From Planctomycetota bacterium (GTDB lineage: Bacteria > Planctomycetota > PUPC01 > DSUN01), in assembly GCA_016872875.1 (NCBI GenBank), contig VGYW01000005.1, positions 1 to 46,065 of the forward strand: 46,065 nucleotides of DNA. The letters are read 5' to 3'. Every line of letters begins with the position of its first letter. Positions within the stretch are counted from its first letter, which is position 1. This document shows, piece by piece, positions 1 to 8,400 of the stretch. The notes beneath the pieces were generated by a model. It had not been told where the DNA came from and did no database searches. It worked only from the letters and a program-made list of their open reading frames with translations. Position numbers and translations under genes: made by a program.

Positions 1-120
1 CCCCGTGAGTATGGAAACGTACCCAATACCACTCATGGGGGCCTATTCTATATGATTACACAACCCCTTGTCAATACTTGACTTACATCGAGTCGAAATC
101 GTGAATACCTATTTAGGACT

Positions 121-450
121 AGCGTTCATCCCTCGCGCTGTCCGGGGCTGAACAGTAATTGCAGAGTCATATGACTCTGCAATCATCGTCCAGGGAGCCA
201 CCCTGGTGCGGAAATGGCTGAACCTACACCAGCGTTCATCCCTCGCGCTGTCCGGGGCTGAACAGCAATTGCAGAGTCATATGACTCTGCAATTATCGTC
301 CCGGGAACCACCCTGGTGCGGAAATGGCTGGACCTACACCAGCGTTCATCCCTCGCGCTGTCCGGGGCTGAACAGTAATTGCAGAGTCATATGACTCTGC
401 AATTATCGTCCCGGGAGCCCCCCTGGTGCGAGAATGGCTGAATCTACACT
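121..450. repeat. Three 110-bp tandem repeats with an internal perfect palindrome
   Basis: Three near-identical 110-bp units start at 121, 231 and 341. Each holds a perfect 26-bp palindrome with core GCAGAGTCATATGACTCTGC (158-183, 268-293, 378-403) and a smaller hairpin, CCAGGG-N5-CCCTGG or a variant of it. The third unit degenerates near 440-450. A fourth copy of the palindrome stands alone at 25195-25228. The flanks 1-120 (AT-richer than the rest) and 451-565 hold no gene that I can support. Short open frames here only follow the repeat period. Function unknown; a protein-binding array or a mobile palindrome that was later duplicated are both possible. Confidence 0.9.
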
Positions 451-565
451 TGCCGTTGATCCCGTGCCTGCTGCGTCCGGCCATCTCATTGCGCCGCGCG
501 CTGGCCGTTGCAGGCAACTGGTTCGCCAGACGGACCGCGCCGCAAGGGGTCTGCCGGCGGGCCGT

Positions 566-2977
566 TCAGGGCGCGGTCTTGGCGGGCGGGCCGGGCTCGA
601 AGCGGAGACCCTCGACGGGCGAGCCGTCGGCGTTGCGGAGCCGCACGCAGGCGGCGAAGCCCATGTTGTTCTGGGTGACCTTCAGAAGAAAGTCGTTCGC
701 GCCCTCTTTGAGGACGGCTTGAGCCTTATCCTGCCCGGCCACGATGGGGCGCATGACGTTGTTCGCGTGAACCAGCTTGCCGTTGATCCAGAGCTTGTAG
801 CCGTCGTCAGAGCCGATCTCCAGGTTGGCCTTGATCTCCTTGGGGACGAAGACGCGGGAGCGGATGTAGACGACGCACTGCTCGCCGTCGGCGATGGGCA
901 AGAGGTCGACCTGCCAGGTGAGGGCGGGGTCGGCGGGGGGCGGGAGGGCCTTCCACTCGGCCTTCGCCCCTTGCTCCTCGGGCGCGAATGGGACGTCGAA
1001 GAGTTGGGAGCACGTCTTGCCCTGCTGGCGATAGGGGCCGGCGACCTGCCAGGCGGTGATGAAGCCCACGTGCTGGTCGAGGGTGTCGAGGGCCTTGCGG
1101 GCCGCGGCGCGGGCGGCGGGGCTGCCGTCGGCGGCGAGGCGTTCGAGCGCGGCCTTGGCCTCGGCTCGGTGGCTGCCCAGGAGCGCGGCGGCGATGCGGA
1201 CCGCTGCCGCCTCGGCCTCGCCCTTCACCGCGGCGTCGGCGCACAGCGATTCGGCGAGCTTGAGGGCGGCGGGGTGTGGCACGCCTGCCAGCTCGGTGAG
1301 CCCGAGCTTCTTCTCCTCGGGGCGCTGTGAGGCGGCCATGGCAGCCTCGCACATCTTCCAGCGCTCCTCCAGCGGCTTGGCCGAGGCCAGGCCGGCGAGG
1401 CGCCAGTACCCGCGAAGCGCTAGGACGCGCTGAGTTGGCTCCGCCGCTTCCTTGGCGAGGCGCAGCAGGTCGGGAGCAACGTCGAGCCCTCCATTCTCCG
1501 CCAGTGTGCGGATGGCGGCGTCGCGGACCGCTGGCTCCTCGCCCTCGATGGCCGCCCGCAGGGCGGCGAGCACATCGGGCGTGTTGAGCCGGCCGAGGGC
1601 GCGGAGGAAGATGCACCGGGCTTCGGGCACGCCCACCGTCTTCAGCGCGGAGAGCAGGGGCGCGGCGCAGGCGTCGGGCTTCTTGCTCCGCGAGCAGATG
1701 GCGGCGAGGGCTTTCTCGATGGCCTCGATGTCGTCGTTGTTTGCAGCCATGGCGAGCAGCTTGATGAGCTCCAAGACCGCCGTTTCGTCGGCGAGTTGTG
1801 CGAGGGAGCGTAGCGCCGCGGCGCGGGCCGCCGCGTCGTTGCCCTTCGCCATCTTGAGGAGGGCGGGGACGGCTGCCGCGTCGCGCCGGGCGCCGAGCGT
1901 CCGCACGAGTTCCGCCTGAATGGCCGGGTCGGCATTGCTCAACTGGGCGGCGAGCGCCTCACGAACGCCTTTGCCGCTGATGCGGGCCAGTGCCTCGCGG
2001 GCGGCTTCCTCGCCCTTGGCAGCGGCTGCGGCCAGGACGGGCACGGCGGCGGGCTCGCCCAGGAAGCCGAGCGCGTGAAGCGCGGCGACGCGAACCGGCA
2101 GTTGGGCGTACTTCGTGGCCTCGATGATCGCGGGTGCAGCCGCCGGGTCGCCCCGTTGGCCCAACACCTCGATGAGCGCGACCCGCACTTCAGGCTCGGC
2201 CTTCGCAATCTGGGCTGCGGCAGCTTTGGTCACCGCCTCACCCCTAAGCTCGTGCAGGGAATCGAGCGCCCCGCGCTGGACCCCGCGGTCGGGGGTAATG
2301 AACGCGGCGCCGATCAAGGGCACCGGGTCGTCGGCGGCGAGAATCATCCCGAGCGTCGCCGCGGTGCGGACGTGCTCCGGCTCGGAGGACTGGTTGATCT
2401 CCCTGAACAGGACAGCCGCCCTAGTCTTGTCCCCGGCCCTGAGCAGCGCGTCAGCGCATAGGAGCAAGCCATCGGCGATGGCCGGTTTGGCTGGATCCGG
2501 GGCCTTGGGCCGGGCGGCCTTGAGCGCGGCGATGGACTCGGGGCCGCCGATCTTGCCCAGTGCGACTGCGGCGGAAGAGGCGACACTCGCATCCGCGTCA
2601 GCGGCGAGCGGGGCGAGGAGCGGCACCGCCTCCTTGTCGCGCCGGTCGCCAATCGAATCAATGATGCCCGCCTTGGCGAGGCCCGTGGCCTTGGGCACGG
2701 CGTCGCGGAGGGCGGCGGCGGCCTCGGGGTAGGGCATGGTCTCGATGGCGTAGCGGGCGGAGTGCGCCAGCTCCTTGTCGGGCAGGCACGCGGCGAGGGC
2801 GGGGACGGCCTTCACGGTGCCCGCGAGCTTGAGCCTGCGGCACGCCCATGCCCGCTCGTTGGCAGGCCGGTCGGACTTCAGAATGGCAATGAGCTTGTCT
2901 TCCTCGGTCTCCGCGGCGGCGAGGCGCGTGGAGGCAAGGAGGAGAAGGGCGGAGACGAGGCGGATGTGAACACTCAC
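566..2977 (-). CDS. Secreted HEAT-repeat protein with C-terminal beta-sandwich domain
   Basis: A 803-residue protein starting at GTG with AAGGAG 7 bases upstream. An N-terminal signal peptide (hydrophobic run ALLLLAS, then AAAETEED) indicates export. Residues ~30-620 are alanine- and leucine-rich helical repeats of the HEAT/PBS-lyase type, with recurring units such as AVPALAACLPD, AVPLLAPLAAD and AVPALLKMAKG. The last ~170 residues form a probable beta-sandwich, starting around FITAWQVAGPY and including GSDDGYKLWINGKLVH, a pattern seen at the C-terminus of many planctomycete secreted proteins. The gene follows the oxidoreductase at 3118-4425 on the same strand, separated only by a repeat hairpin, so they are probably co-transcribed. 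The role is likely scaffolding or ligand binding; no catalytic motif is visible. Confidence 0.88.
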   Translation of the reverse strand: MSVHIRLVSALLLLASTRLAAAETEEDKLIAILKSDRPANERAWACRRLKLAGTVKAVPALAACLPDKELAHSARYAIETMPYPEAAAALRDAVPKATGLAKAGIIDSIGDRRDKEAVPLLAPLAADADASVASSAAVALGKIGGPESIAALKAARPKAPDPAKPAIADGLLLCADALLRAGDKTRAAVLFREINQSSEPEHVRTAATLGMILAADDPVPLIGAAFITPDRGVQRGALDSLHELRGEAVTKAAAAQIAKAEPEVRVALIEVLGQRGDPAAAPAIIEATKYAQLPVRVAALHALGFLGEPAAVPVLAAAAAKGEEAAREALARISGKGVREALAAQLSNADPAIQAELVRTLGARRDAAAVPALLKMAKGNDAAARAAALRSLAQLADETAVLELIKLLAMAANNDDIEAIEKALAAICSRSKKPDACAAPLLSALKTVGVPEARCIFLRALGRLNTPDVLAALRAAIEGEEPAVRDAAIRTLAENGGLDVAPDLLRLAKEAAEPTQRVLALRGYWRLAGLASAKPLEERWKMCEAAMAASQRPEEKKLGLTELAGVPHPAALKLAESLCADAAVKGEAEAAAVRIAAALLGSHRAEAKAALERLAADGSPAARAAARKALDTLDQHVGFITAWQVAGPYRQQGKTCSQLFDVPFAPEEQGAKAEWKALPPPADPALTWQVDLLPIADGEQCVVYIRSRVFVPKEIKANLEIGSDDGYKLWINGKLVHANNVMRPIVAGQDKAQAVLKEGANDFLLKVTQNNMGFAACVRLRNADGSPVEGLRFEPGPPAKTAP

Positions 2978-3000
2978 AGGCTAACTCCTTTATGGAGGAG

Positions 3001-3105
3001 GATGATTGGATGAATGGATGATTGGATGAAAGAGAAGCCCCAAGAGGGTGCTTGTTTGAGCCCCCGTCTTTCATTCATCCATTCATCCACCCATCCATTC
3101 ATCCC
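3001..3105. repeat. Family C hairpin (ATCCATTC/ATCCACCC tandem arms)
   Basis: The left arm is GGATGAATGGATGATTGGAT-type sequence with a period near 8 bp. The right arm is the inverted tandem of ATTCATCC and ACCCATCC, separated by about 35 bases. It lies between the co-oriented oxidoreductase and HEAT genes. The same family recurs at 24550-24603 and 45132-45221. Confidence 0.85.
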
Positions 3106-3117
3106 CTCATCGGGTCC

Positions 3118-4425
3118 TCACACCCTCCACGGCTCGCGGAAGGCTGCGCCGAGGTAGCGATTGGCATCGGGGTCGCCGATGAACTCCTCTTTCTGCGGGT
3201 CCCACTTGAGGGGCCGCCGCAGGAGGTTGGCGATGCCGCCGAGGAGGATGACGCTCATCGAGCGCTGGGCGATCTCCTCGTGGCAGATGGTCTTCTTGCG
3301 GGTGCGGACGCAGTCGAGGAAGTTGCCCGAGTGGCTGTTGGCGAAGTAGACGCGCGCCTCGTCGGGGCCGACCGGCTGCGCGCCGATGCTGGCGGGCACG
3401 GAGAAGAAGGTGTCGCGGTCGGCGGTCACGCGCCCCTCGGTGCCGACGAAGCAGACGCGCCCCGGCCCCCAGCCCTCGCCGGGGTGGGGGCAGGCGTAGA
3501 GCACCACGCCGCTCGCGTAGCGGAAGGCCAGGGTGCCCTTCTCGTGGAAGATTTCCACCGGGCCAGTGTCGTCGGCGCCGATGCCCCACTGCGCGATGTC
3601 GTAGTGGTGGGGCGACCAGTTGGTGTCGCCGCCCGCTCCCCCGAAATACGTGGCGCCCGCGCCGTGGGGCGCCCAGCGGGCCGGGCCGAGGAAGAGGTCC
3701 CAATCGAAGCCCTCGGGCACGGGCGTGCCCTTGGCGCCCGGCGGCGCGCCGTCGGGCACGAAGCCCGTGCCGCAGCTCTGGTAGGCATAGACCTTTTCGA
3801 GCTTGCCGATGCGCCCGCTCTTGACGATTTCGACGGCGAAGCGGAACTTGCCGCCGTACTCCGACCGCTGCTGGGTGCCCGCCTGGTAGACGCGGCCGTA
3901 GCGGCGCACGGCGTCGGCCATCGCCCGCCCGCCGCGGACGGTCAGGGCGATGGGCTTCTCGCAGTAGACGTCCTTGCCCGCCTTTGCCGCCATCGTGGAC
4001 ATTACCTCGTGCCAGTGCTCGGGCGTGCCGATGAGCACGGCGTCAATATCGGGGCGGGCGAGCACGTCGCGGAAATCCACATATGCCTGGCAGGCCTTGT
4101 AGGCGTCCTTGCCGAACTTCTTGGTGTAGTGGTCATTGACGCGATTCGTGTGGCCCTCGCGTTTGGAGCGCACGACGTCGCAGACGGCGAGGATTTGCAC
4201 GTCGTCGCGGCCCAGATAGCCGCCTGGCAGATAGGTCCAGGCCCCGCCGGCGAGGTGTCCGCCGCCCTGGCCTCCGACGCCGATGAAGCCCATCGTCACC
4301 CTGTCGCTGGGCGGCTTGGCCGCGCCCTGGCCGAGTGCCGAGGCGGGGACCACCCAGGGCGCCGCGAGGGCAGTGGCAAGGCCCTTCAGAACGCTTCGCC
4401 TCGATGGCTGGCCGATTCGTCGCAT
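3118..4425 (-). CDS. Tat-exported Gfo/Idh/MocA-family oxidoreductase
   Basis: A 435-residue protein. The chosen ATG has GGAGG 8 bases upstream and places the twin-arginine motif RRSVLKG at residues ~9-15, followed by a hydrophobic stretch; the frame extends upstream but without a ribosome site. The Rossmann motif GVGGQGGGH and the family motif CEKPIAL, with the Lys that acts in catalysis in known members, are present, followed by the C-terminal alpha/beta domain. Family members oxidise or epimerise sugars with tightly bound NAD(P). A Tat signal fits export of a folded, cofactor-loaded enzyme. Length is usual for the planctomycete exported subgroup. The substrate cannot be read from sequence. 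Confidence 0.93.
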   Translation of the reverse strand: MRRIGQPSRRSVLKGLATALAAPWVVPASALGQGAAKPPSDRVTMGFIGVGGQGGGHLAGGAWTYLPGGYLGRDDVQILAVCDVVRSKREGHTNRVNDHYTKKFGKDAYKACQAYVDFRDVLARPDIDAVLIGTPEHWHEVMSTMAAKAGKDVYCEKPIALTVRGGRAMADAVRRYGRVYQAGTQQRSEYGGKFRFAVEIVKSGRIGKLEKVYAYQSCGTGFVPDGAPPGAKGTPVPEGFDWDLFLGPARWAPHGAGATYFGGAGGDTNWSPHHYDIAQWGIGADDTGPVEIFHEKGTLAFRYASGVVLYACPHPGEGWGPGRVCFVGTEGRVTADRDTFFSVPASIGAQPVGPDEARVYFANSHSGNFLDCVRTRKKTICHEEIAQRSMSVILLGGIANLLRRPLKWDPQKEEFIGDPDANRYLGAAFREPWRV

Positions 4426-4474
4426 GCGAGGGGCCTCCGGTTGGCTTGGGATGCACGGACTCTCAGTGTGTTGG

Positions 4475-4503
4475 AGCATAGCCCGATGGGCGCGGTGTGT
4501 CAA
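4475..4503 (-). promoter_or_regulatory. Sigma70-like promoter for the oxidoreductase-HEAT unit
   Basis: On the minus strand TTGACA (4498-4503), 17 bp, TATGCT (4475-4480). The predicted start of transcription lies about 40 bases before the ATG at 4425. Confidence 0.7.
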
Positions 4504-4529
4504 GCGGGGTTCCCGTCAGGCGTGGCGCA

Positions 4530-4787
4530 TCAGCGAGTGGAGGGGGTTCGTTGGATGTGTCGGGCAATCAGCATCTTGATCAGCGATTGGCGGGCCACCC
4601 CGAGCCGCTTCGCCTCTCTGTCCAGCGACTCCACCATCCAGACGGGGAAGTCCACGTTCACCCGCTTCTGCTCTTGATTGGGCCTGCGGGCGCTGGAGAG
4701 GCCGAGGTACTGCGTAATATCCTCGCCAGCATCGAACAACCTATCCAGCTTCCTGGCCTTCATATGCGGCTGTCCCAGCTTGCTCAT
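4530..4787 (-). CDS. CopG/BrnA-type antitoxin, apparently without its toxin
   Basis: An 85-residue protein; an internal ATG at 4763 would give 77 residues starting MKARKLDRLFDAGEDIT, which is closer to the family's usual start. The segment NQEQKRVNVDFPVWMVESLD followed by REAKRLGVARQSLIK is the typical ribbon-helix-helix of CopG/BrnA antitoxins that bind DNA and a BrnT-type RNase. No BrnT-like frame is present on either side. The upstream flank is occupied by the large inverted-repeat element at 4813-5050, which may have displaced the toxin or promoter. The frame stays open upstream to 5186, but that part reads through the repeat and looks non-coding. Confidence 0.8.
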   Translation of the reverse strand: MSKLGQPHMKARKLDRLFDAGEDITQYLGLSSARRPNQEQKRVNVDFPVWMVESLDREAKRLGVARQSLIKMLIARHIQRTPSTR

Positions 4788-4812
4788 GAGTGCTTCCGAG
4801 ACGATGAGCCCG

Positions 4813-5050
4813 AAGCCCTGGGGGACCAGTCCCCCAGACCCCCTGGGATTTTTCGCTTTCGCGCCACCGGCACAAGGGAACCAGGAGGCGCCCCGAAGAG
4901 TGCCGCCGGTGCCGTATGGCACTGCCACGGCGCTCGGGGCGGTTCCCACCGGAGCCCTATCCTCCGCGGCAGCAGCCCGATTGTAGCAGGTGTGCCGGTG
5001 GCTGCAAAGCGGCAAATCCTGGGGGTCTGGGGGCAAAGCCCCCAGGGTCT
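4813..5050. repeat. Family K nested inverted-repeat element (~240 bp)
   Basis: Terminal inverted repeats of about 60 bp (4813-4874 and 4991-5050) each hold a run like CTGGGGGTCTGGGGGCAAAG and end in GCCACCGGCACA or its complement. The right arm also makes its own stem, TGGGGGC-AAA-GCCCCCA. A one-armed copy sits at 33020-33078. The interior holds further short inverted repeats and no open frame. Together with 5051-5163 this makes up most of the gene-free stretch after the antitoxin gene. Confidence 0.8.
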
Positions 5051-5163
5051 TGACCGCCTCGTCAGTTGCCGAAGATTCAGAGCGCGCGATGCTGCACAAC
5101 CTGTAGTGGCGACCCGGAGAGAACGTTCGAATAGCAGCCAACCAAGGCGATTCCGCAGTGGCC

Positions 5164-5364
5164 TCACGACCCAGCAGGCGAGTCACGCGCGCTCCCCTTC
5201 ACCGACAGTTCGCGCCATCTCTCGGCGAGACACGATGGCTCGACCGGGAACAAGGGATCCCTGCCGACCGTTTCAGCGAAGAAGGTCGCAATCCGCTCGC
5301 GCGTGACAATCTGGGGTTGGCCCCGGATGAGCCGCTCCAGCAGGGCAATGTCTTGTGTCCCCAA
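5164..5364 (-). CDS. Possible small protein downstream of the cytochrome/SUMF1 gene
   Basis: A 66-residue frame from a TTG codon. Its composition is protein-like: ALLERLIRGQPQIVTRERIA, then TFFAETVGRDPLFP. It lies in the same frame as the large upstream gene, immediately after that gene's TAA, so it might be a read-through tail, a decayed 3' part of another gene, or a real small gene. There is no clear ribosome site and I recognise no family. Confidence 0.25.
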   Translation of the reverse strand: MGTQDIALLERLIRGQPQIVTRERIATFFAETVGRDPLFPVEPSCLAERWRELSVKGSARDSPAGS

Positions 5365-5424
5365 AGGGTGCCAGTTCTGCGAAGGACCTGGCGGCTCCCT
5401 GTTCTCTGCCCCGATGGCGGCTCC

Positions 5425-8400
5425 TTAGTCGGGCCTCGCGGCGGTCTTGACCGGGGCCTCGGAGATGACGCGGAAGGTGACGTTGTAGGGCTTCTGGAAG
5501 GCGGGGTAGGCGAGGCGGTAGGCGGAGGTGCAGCGGTAAGGGCGGTCGCGCCAGGAGCCGCCGCGGACGACGTAGCGAGGGGCGAGGGACGAGGCAGGAG
5601 GGGCGAGGGACGAGGGGCGAGGGGCAGAGGGATCGGACAGATCGGACCGATCCGACGGATCGGTCGGATACGGGCGATAGGCGGAGCGGGTCCACTCGGC
5701 CATGTTGCCGTGCATGTCGCAGAGGCCCCAGGGGTTCGGCTGGTAGGAGCCGATGGGGGCGGCGACGAGGAACCCGTCGTTGAAGCGGGTGTCCTTGGGA
5801 ATCCAGTCGTCGTACTTGGTGGCGTTGCGCTGGGGCTCCCAGACGGTGTAGGGGTTGGATGCGAACTCGCGCATCTTGGCGTCGGCCATGTTGGCGAGCT
5901 TGGAGAAATCGGCGTCGAGGCCGCCATACCAGAAGGGGGTGGCGGTGCCGGCTCGGCAGGCCCATTCCCACTGGGCCTCGGTGGGCAGGGTGAACGCCTC
6001 GCCGGTCTTCTTCGAGAGCCATTCGCAGAAGGCCATGGCCTCGGCCCAGGCGAGGCGGACGACCGGCTGCTTCGGCTCGTTGCAGGGGTAGCCATGCACA
6101 CCGAATTGGTAAGTGTTCTTGTCCTCCACGCGGCTGTCGTGGGCGGAGTCGTGGAGGGCGAATTGCTCGTTTGAGACCTCGCAGCGGCCCATCCAGAAGG
6201 GGCGCTCGATCTTGACGCGGTGGACAGGTTGCTCGTCAGGGGAGCCGGCGGCGTCACCCATCAGGAACTCGCCGGCGGGGATGAGGACGAGGTCGAGGGC
6301 GATGCCGGGGGCAAGCTCGATCCTGCGGGCGGTGGCGGGGCCGGAGGCAGATTGCTTCTTCTTGGCTTCGGCCGAATCGAAAGGCCAGCCCGGACATTGA
6401 AGATTGCTGATTGCTGATTGCTGATTGCTGATTGAAGAAGAGAAGACAAAAGGCGTGGGGTCGGCGAGCTTGGCGGGGGGCTGGCCGGCGTCGGCCTCGG
6501 GGTCGGTGTCGAGGTTGGCGTAGAGCTTCGCGAGCTCGAGGCGGCGCTGGCGCTGGCGGCCGGGGTTGTGGCCCATGTCGGTCCAGGTGCCGAAGTACGG
6601 GGTGTTGAGGTCTATCCAGGTCACAAGGCGGTCCCAGGCCTCGGCGTCGAGCTTGACGCCGTAGTGGCCTTTGCGAAGGAGCTGCACCAGTTCCGTGGTG
6701 TCGGCGTGGAACTCCAGCGGCGTGAGCATGTGATAGTCGCCCTCGATGCCGTTTCTGCGGACGTAGCGGGTCATCTCCGCGTAGCCGGCCGAGAAGCGTC
6801 CCGCGTTCCCGCCCCCGTTGCCGGGGGTGACGAGGCCGAAGTCCTTCAGCTTCTGGTCGCCGCGCAGGGTGACGGCCTTCGTGCCCTCGTGGCAGGCGAC
6901 GCAATACTTGTCCACGACGGGCTGGACTTCGCGGTGGTAGCTGAAGGCGCGGGCTGGGCCGCGCCAGGGCTCGATCTCGGAGGGCGGCCTGGTGAGGGCG
7001 ATGGTCTGCTTCGCGGGCGGCGAGGAGTTCTGAGGCTCATGGCAGCCGACGCAGGAGAGGTTTTCGCCCGGCATGGCGGTCATCCAACTGCGCATCAGTT
7101 GAAGCGCCTTGCCCTCGGCGTCGAGGGGCTGAACCGAGATGGGGGTGTTGGCGGGCACGCGGAAGAGGGCCGAGCCGTCGGGCTCGACGGGCACGGTGCC
7201 CACGATGCGCTTGGGGTCCCACGGGCCGTCCATGCCGACGACGCCGAGGAGGCCGCCCATGCCGTGGTAGGCGAAGTGGTAGGCGAAGATTCGGAGCTTC
7301 TTGACAGTGCCCCGCGGCACGCCTTTCAGGCCGTCGCCCTGATAAATGTCCACCATATACACGACCGCGTCCTTGCGCTTGGGGTCAACCTTGTCGGGGA
7401 TGACGGGCGGTTTCAGAGTCTTCTGGAGCGGCACGGGCTCGAGGATGGCGTAGCCCGGCTCCTCGTGGAGCAGGAGCATGTTGTCGAAGGTGTCAACCAG
7501 GTAGACGCCCCAGTGCGACTGGGGCGTGGGCCTGGCCGAGACGATGAAGTGCTTCTCGCTGAGGGGATAGGGGTGGAGGAACTTGGGCCAGGAGCCGTCC
7601 ACGAGGGCGTCACGGACGACACGCTCGACGGGCTTGCCGTAGCCAGGGATACGCTGGATGGCGCCGCTGGCCTCGTGGCGGCCCTTGCCGGGGTCGAAGA
7701 TGACCAGCTCGCCCATGCGGGGCACGCCGTGGTGGCCGGTGACGATGCCCACGACCTTCGTCGGGTGGTTTGGGATGGGACGGGCGTAGAACACGCCGTT
7801 CGGCCAGTAGGAGTTGCTGCCGTAGTATTCCATTTGCTCCGTGCCGTCGGGATTCATGTGGAAGAGGATGCGGGTCTGGGAGTGGGGCGTGTCGGAGTAC
7901 TCCCAGCGGAGATAGAGGACGCGGCCGTTGTTGAGGACGGTTGGGCACCAGTCGTGGTCCTGCTCGAAGCAGAGCTGGCGGATGTTCTTTCCGTCGGCGT
8001 CCATGCGATAGAGCATGGCGACGTGGGAGGAGCCGAAGACGCAGGGGACGCCGACGAAGCTCGCGGTGGAATCGAACATGATGCGGCCGTCGGGCAGGTA
8101 GCAGGCGTCGTAGCTATCCACGTCCGGCTGCTCGCCCGTCAGTTGCCGCAGGCCGGTGCCGTCCATCTTCATCTCGAAGACCTGCCACTTGTTCTTGGCG
8201 TCGAGGGACGAGAAGAGGATGCGGTCGGCGTCGAAGTGCAGGTCCACGTCGCCCACGAACCTCCCGCCCTCGGGCCTGTAGAGGGTCTGCATGCTCCCTC
8301 TCCCTTGGGGAGAGGGTTGGGGTGAGGGTGCCTTGGGCATGGTGAACACGCATATCTCGTTGTCGAGGCCGCCCCGCGGCAGGCACGAGTTGCCCTGCCA

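Noticed and set aside
206..394. 62-codon frame in the tandem repeats
   Set aside because: It follows the 110-bp period and has no ribosome site; the peptide simply repeats.
121..450. CRISPR array
   Set aside because: The units are 110 bp with no variable spacers; the whole unit repeats.
434..1330. Long plus-strand frame opposite the HEAT-repeat gene
   Set aside because: Low-complexity shadow, rich in Gly, Ala, Val and Leu, of the well-supported minus-strand gene; no ribosome site or motif.
3022..4677. 551-codon plus-strand frame
   Set aside because: It mirrors the Gfo/Idh gene, which has a Tat signal, ribosome site and family motifs on the other strand. Its beginning lies in a family C hairpin.
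4788..5186. Long N-terminal extension of the CopG-type antitoxin
   Set aside because: The extension is a translation of the family K inverted repeats; the family protein starts at 4787 or 4763.
6568..8325. 585-codon plus-strand frame
   Set aside because: Shadow of the cytochrome/SUMF1 gene; its composition is repetitive Val/Ala/Gly/Asp.
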